A stretch of 64,000 bases of DNA from Piscicola geometra (lineage: Eukaryota > Annelida > Clitellata > Hirudinida > Piscicolidae): the NCBI GenBank assembly GCA_943735955.1, contig OX030963.1:1363931-1427930 (forward strand), given 5' to 3'. Of the stretch, positions 61,201 to 64,000 are shown in pieces. The notes below the pieces were generated by a model. That model had not been told where the DNA came from. It did not search any database and worked only from the letters and a program-made list of their open reading frames with translations. The translations under genes and the position numbers were made by a program. Every line of letters begins with the position of its first letter. The stretch's first letter is position 1.

Positions 61201-62216
61201 GAAATTTTCAAAGATGTCGAATCTTTTATATATAACTATTTTATTTGTTAAATATTAAATATTATGTCATACCTATAGGAGACTTTTCTCCGCTTATGGT
61301 AGCTTCGATCACTACACCTTCTCCCTCAAATGTACACCGTGTTGAGAATGCATCTGGAGTTATCTTTATAAAAGTATTTCTTCCAACCGACAAATCCAAA
61401 GGTACTTCAACGCCCAAAATACTAAACATTGTTTTTTCGATCTTGTTCGGATTCTCACTTACCTGAATGTCAATAGATTTATTTAAAAACACTGAAATTA
61501 TTATTTATTTCTTTCCTAGAAAAGTAGTGCAATATTTTATAATAAACTATAATAGGCTATAATAGTCTAGTCTATACAGTTAGGTTTTTAATTTAAAAAA
61601 ATGTATTCAGCTTGATAAAAATGTATTAAATTAAATCAAAATTTTTAATGAATCTTATCAAAATGTACTAAATATTCTTTAAATGTTATAAATTTTAATA
61701 AATGTATTACATTTATTCAATATTCATTAAATCTGATCATAATTAAAATTATAAAAATGCATCATTCTATCCAATATTTGTTAAATGAAATAATTAAGTT
61801 GAATGTAGTAAATATTTATTAAGTTTAATCAACTTTGTAAAAAGTAATTAATATTTTTCTAGTTTCACAAATACAGCTTTCCAACCTTCAATGACAAAGT
61901 TGAGGTGGCATCTCCGCCAATGACCAATTCACAAGCACCCGGAGTGAGACGTACTGGTGCTTCTTGAGAATAAACTTGATGGAAAAAAGAGTTTAATTAA
62001 AATAATGTTATATTCAAAAATGATTTCTATTAACAAAAATTTTTGAAATAACATTTTTGTAATCTTCAAATAATTTTTCATTAATAATAAAGTTTTTATC
62101 AAAAAGTTATAATAACAAAATTTATTCAATTTTTTAAATGCGAAGTAAAAAAAAAATTCGTTCAAACCTCCAAAGAGTGCGACCAAAAGCAGCACCAAAG
62201 TCAACATCTCTCTCAT
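58215..62216 (-). CDS. Gene R: secreted four-module protein with mucin-like stalk and EGF domain
   Basis: Complete paralogue of gene L. Exons 62216-62168, 61974-61886, 61462-61273, 61157-61057, 60309-60117, 59698-59577, 59413-59188, 59115-59003, 58851-58653 and 58441-58215 are fully in phase and give 502 residues. MREMLTLVLLLVALFG is a clear signal peptide. Modules A (about 17-109), B (110-207), C (208-323) and D (324-427) are each two exons, bounded by phase-1 introns. Then follow a Thr/Pro/Ala stalk (428-459) and an EGF-like domain with six cysteines (about 460-491: CSKSC, TEC, QCVCKSGF, AKC). A short Lys-rich tail follows, with no TM helix, so the product is probably secreted. Modules look like beta-sandwich repeats but match no family I know. 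The stalk is a likely O-glycosylation target. Function unknown. Confidence 0.85.
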
Positions 62217-62328
62217 TCTTCCTTCCTCCAAGTCGCTCTTCAAAGTTATAAATCGAACTAAACGACGAAATTAATGAAGCAGATGTCGATGTAGATCGAT
62301 TGAATGAAGTTCGGAGACTCAAGATCGA

Positions 62329-62338
62329 CTTATATAAG
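62329..62338 (-). promoter_or_regulatory. TATA box of gene R
   Basis: TTATATAAG-type sequence about 115 bp upstream of the gene R ATG, which would allow a short 5' UTR of some 85 nt. The motif is nearly palindromic, so strand is set by the gene. Confidence 0.5.
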
Positions 62339-62506
62339 GACTGCGTCGGATCGTGAAGAGGGGCTCAATCATCGAGATTTTTGTTTTCAATTCGTCTTCA
62401 AGGTGCCGAAGATATTTCAAAAGCTCTTCAATTGTGTTAAAGGTTGAGTTTTTAAATTATTCAAATTAGAACTCAAATAGAGCGTCCTAAAATTCAAGAG
62501 CAAATA

Positions 62507-62728
<222 letters not shown>

Positions 62729-63220
62729 ATATAAAATTGATATTTCACAACCTCAATGACAGAAAGGCCGAGCCCTTAAAATTCAAGTGTAATTTCGCGC
62801 AGCACTTCAAGGTAAATTAATGATATATTCGTATATGAGTATATTATTCAGGTTTTACATGAAGAAAACTCCAATCTCAGACGGAGATATTAGTGTCCTT
62901 TGATTCTCTTACCGTGCTGAATGTGTGCCCAACCCTCTTTTTTTCTGTTTTTCTTTCTTTTTCTTAAAGGGTATATTAATAATATATTCAGGTTTTACAT
63001 AAAGGAGAATTCCAACCTTTCACCGTGGTGAATATGTGCCCAGTCTTCATTCAATGACAAACTTGCTTTCCCTCTCTTTTACTTTTTCTATATTTTATTT
63101 TTTAATTGTTTTAGATCATTGAGTTTACTTGGATTATAATCGTTTTTAAATTCAATTTTTTAATTGGTACTTCCACACCAACTTAGATATGAAATAATTC
63201 GGTGGTTTGCATGACTTTTG

Positions 63221-63300
63221 TATCAATCAATCAATCACTTTGTATAGCGCCCTTTACGAAACGAACAAAAGCGCTCAGACATCACGTTTTGGAAAAATAC
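63221..63300 (-). mobile_element. L2-type LINE/SINE 3' tail fragment
   Basis: On the - strand: GAGCGCTTTTG... AAAGGGCGCTATACAAAGTG then (ATTG)n. Same hairpin-plus-tail architecture as the LINE at 19622 but a different family. Confidence 0.7.
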
Positions 63301-63460
63301 GTCTTCAGGCCTCGACGGAAAGCTATGAGTGACTTTGTTGAAGTTAGAATGGCTAAAGAATTCCATAAATTAAGCTGAAATTAAAAAATTAGTTACGGCC
63401 GAAACTAAGAAAATTGCAATTTTGGCACCAAACTGAATTTCGGTCGGTCTTTAGGCTTGA

Positions 63461-63540
63461 TATTCAATCAATCAAATAATCAATCAAATAAATTTCTTTA
63501 GCGCTCTTTCCTCAAATTCAAGAGCGTTCGATATTGACAG
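63461..63540 (-). mobile_element. LINE 3' end fragment, same family as 19622-22240
   Basis: On the - strand it reads GCTCTTGAATTTGAGGAAAG then AGCGCTAAAGAAATTTATTTG and (ATTG)n, close to the 3' hairpin and tail of the full LINE. Confidence 0.75.
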
Positions 63541-64000
63541 AAAAGTTGAGTGTTCTGTTGATAAAGTCGTTTGCTCAAATAAACACCGAGCCCTTAAAGT
63601 GTAATTTTTCGCGACACTTAAAGGCTAAATTAATGATATCTTCAGGTATTACGTGAAGACAAACTCCAACCTCTCACAGTGGTGAATGTGTGCCCAACCT
63701 TCATTCAATGACAAACTTGTTGTTTGCCTCCCCTCCCTTTTAATTTTTTAATATAGATTTGTAATTGTTTTAGATTATTGAGTTTACTTTATTTATAATC
63801 GTTTTTCAATTCAATAAAACATTTTGAAAAAGAAATTTTCACAAACAAATTTCGATGGTGAGGAATAAAAGCTAAAGAAATTTTCTGAAACAAATTTAGT
63901 CCCATTAAAAGCCTAAGACTATTTTCAAGGAAAATATTTTTAACAAAGTTCAAGTGGCTTGAAGTCCGTAAAGCCTTGACGCTCTGCATTAAGGAGGTGA

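Larger units (their letters stand above)
62765..63810. repeat. Three diverged copies of a local repeat (~150-230 bp)
   Basis: Copies at about 62765-62945, 62968-63170 and 63582-63815 share GAGCCCTTAAA, TTCAGGTxTTACxTGAAGA, CTCCAAxCT and GTGAATxTGTGCCCA. They also share TTGTTTTAGATxATTGAGTTT in the last two. No coding capacity seen; probably a fragmentary dispersed or tandemly duplicated element. Confidence 0.75.

Overview
This is AT-rich animal nuclear DNA. The genes are intron-split with GT-AG junctions, microsatellites are very abundant, and three classes of transposon are present. Conserved genes are metazoan: cyclin B, TFIIB, a polypeptide GalNAc-transferase, the ciliary protein PACRG, ASCC1, FoxF and a DUR3-type urea/solute symporter. 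A CsRn1-like Ty3/gypsy element, a DUR3 homologue and the repeat style suggest an invertebrate, perhaps a lophotrochozoan. The species cannot be fixed from the sequence alone.

Layout, left to right. 1-5882 (+): the 3' part of a secreted multi-module protein gene (gene L). 6751-19356 (-): three head-to-tail genes, DUR3-like symporter, ASCC1 and cyclin B. 19622-29337: a transposon nest. It holds a 5'-truncated LINE of the L2/CR1 type, then a DNA transposon with 16-bp terminal inverted repeats and an 8-bp target duplication, interrupted by a nearly intact CsRn1-like LTR retrotransposon. 30716-35303 (-): GALNT and TFIIB. 36850-40030: gene-poor, with (GAT)n. 40031-41771 (-): PACRG. 42982-43461: an uninterrupted (CA)n tract of about 480 bp. 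48351-55452 (+): FoxF in two coding exons around a repeat-filled 4.5-kb intron. 58215-62216 (-): a complete second member of the secreted family (gene R), facing gene L. 62500-64000: (TTA)n, LINE tails and a local repeat family.

I built the gene models by reading exons with conserved splice sites. For DUR3, cyclin B, TFIIB, GALNT, PACRG, FoxF and gene R the phases of all exons add up to one open frame. That is internal support, but no transcript data were available. For ASCC1 two junctions (exons 5/6 and 6/7) were chosen to keep frame.

The most interesting signal is the inverted pair L and R. Each encodes roughly 90-115-residue modules, one module per exon pair bounded by phase-1 introns, and I recognise no known domain in them apart from a C-terminal EGF in R. 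Introns of the two copies are almost identical (one is 163 bp with a single difference by hand count), while the flanking exons differ at about 9-17% of bases, mostly changing amino acids. That inversion of the normal pattern suggests diversifying selection on a secreted, possibly recognition or defence-type protein family. The functional reading is inference.
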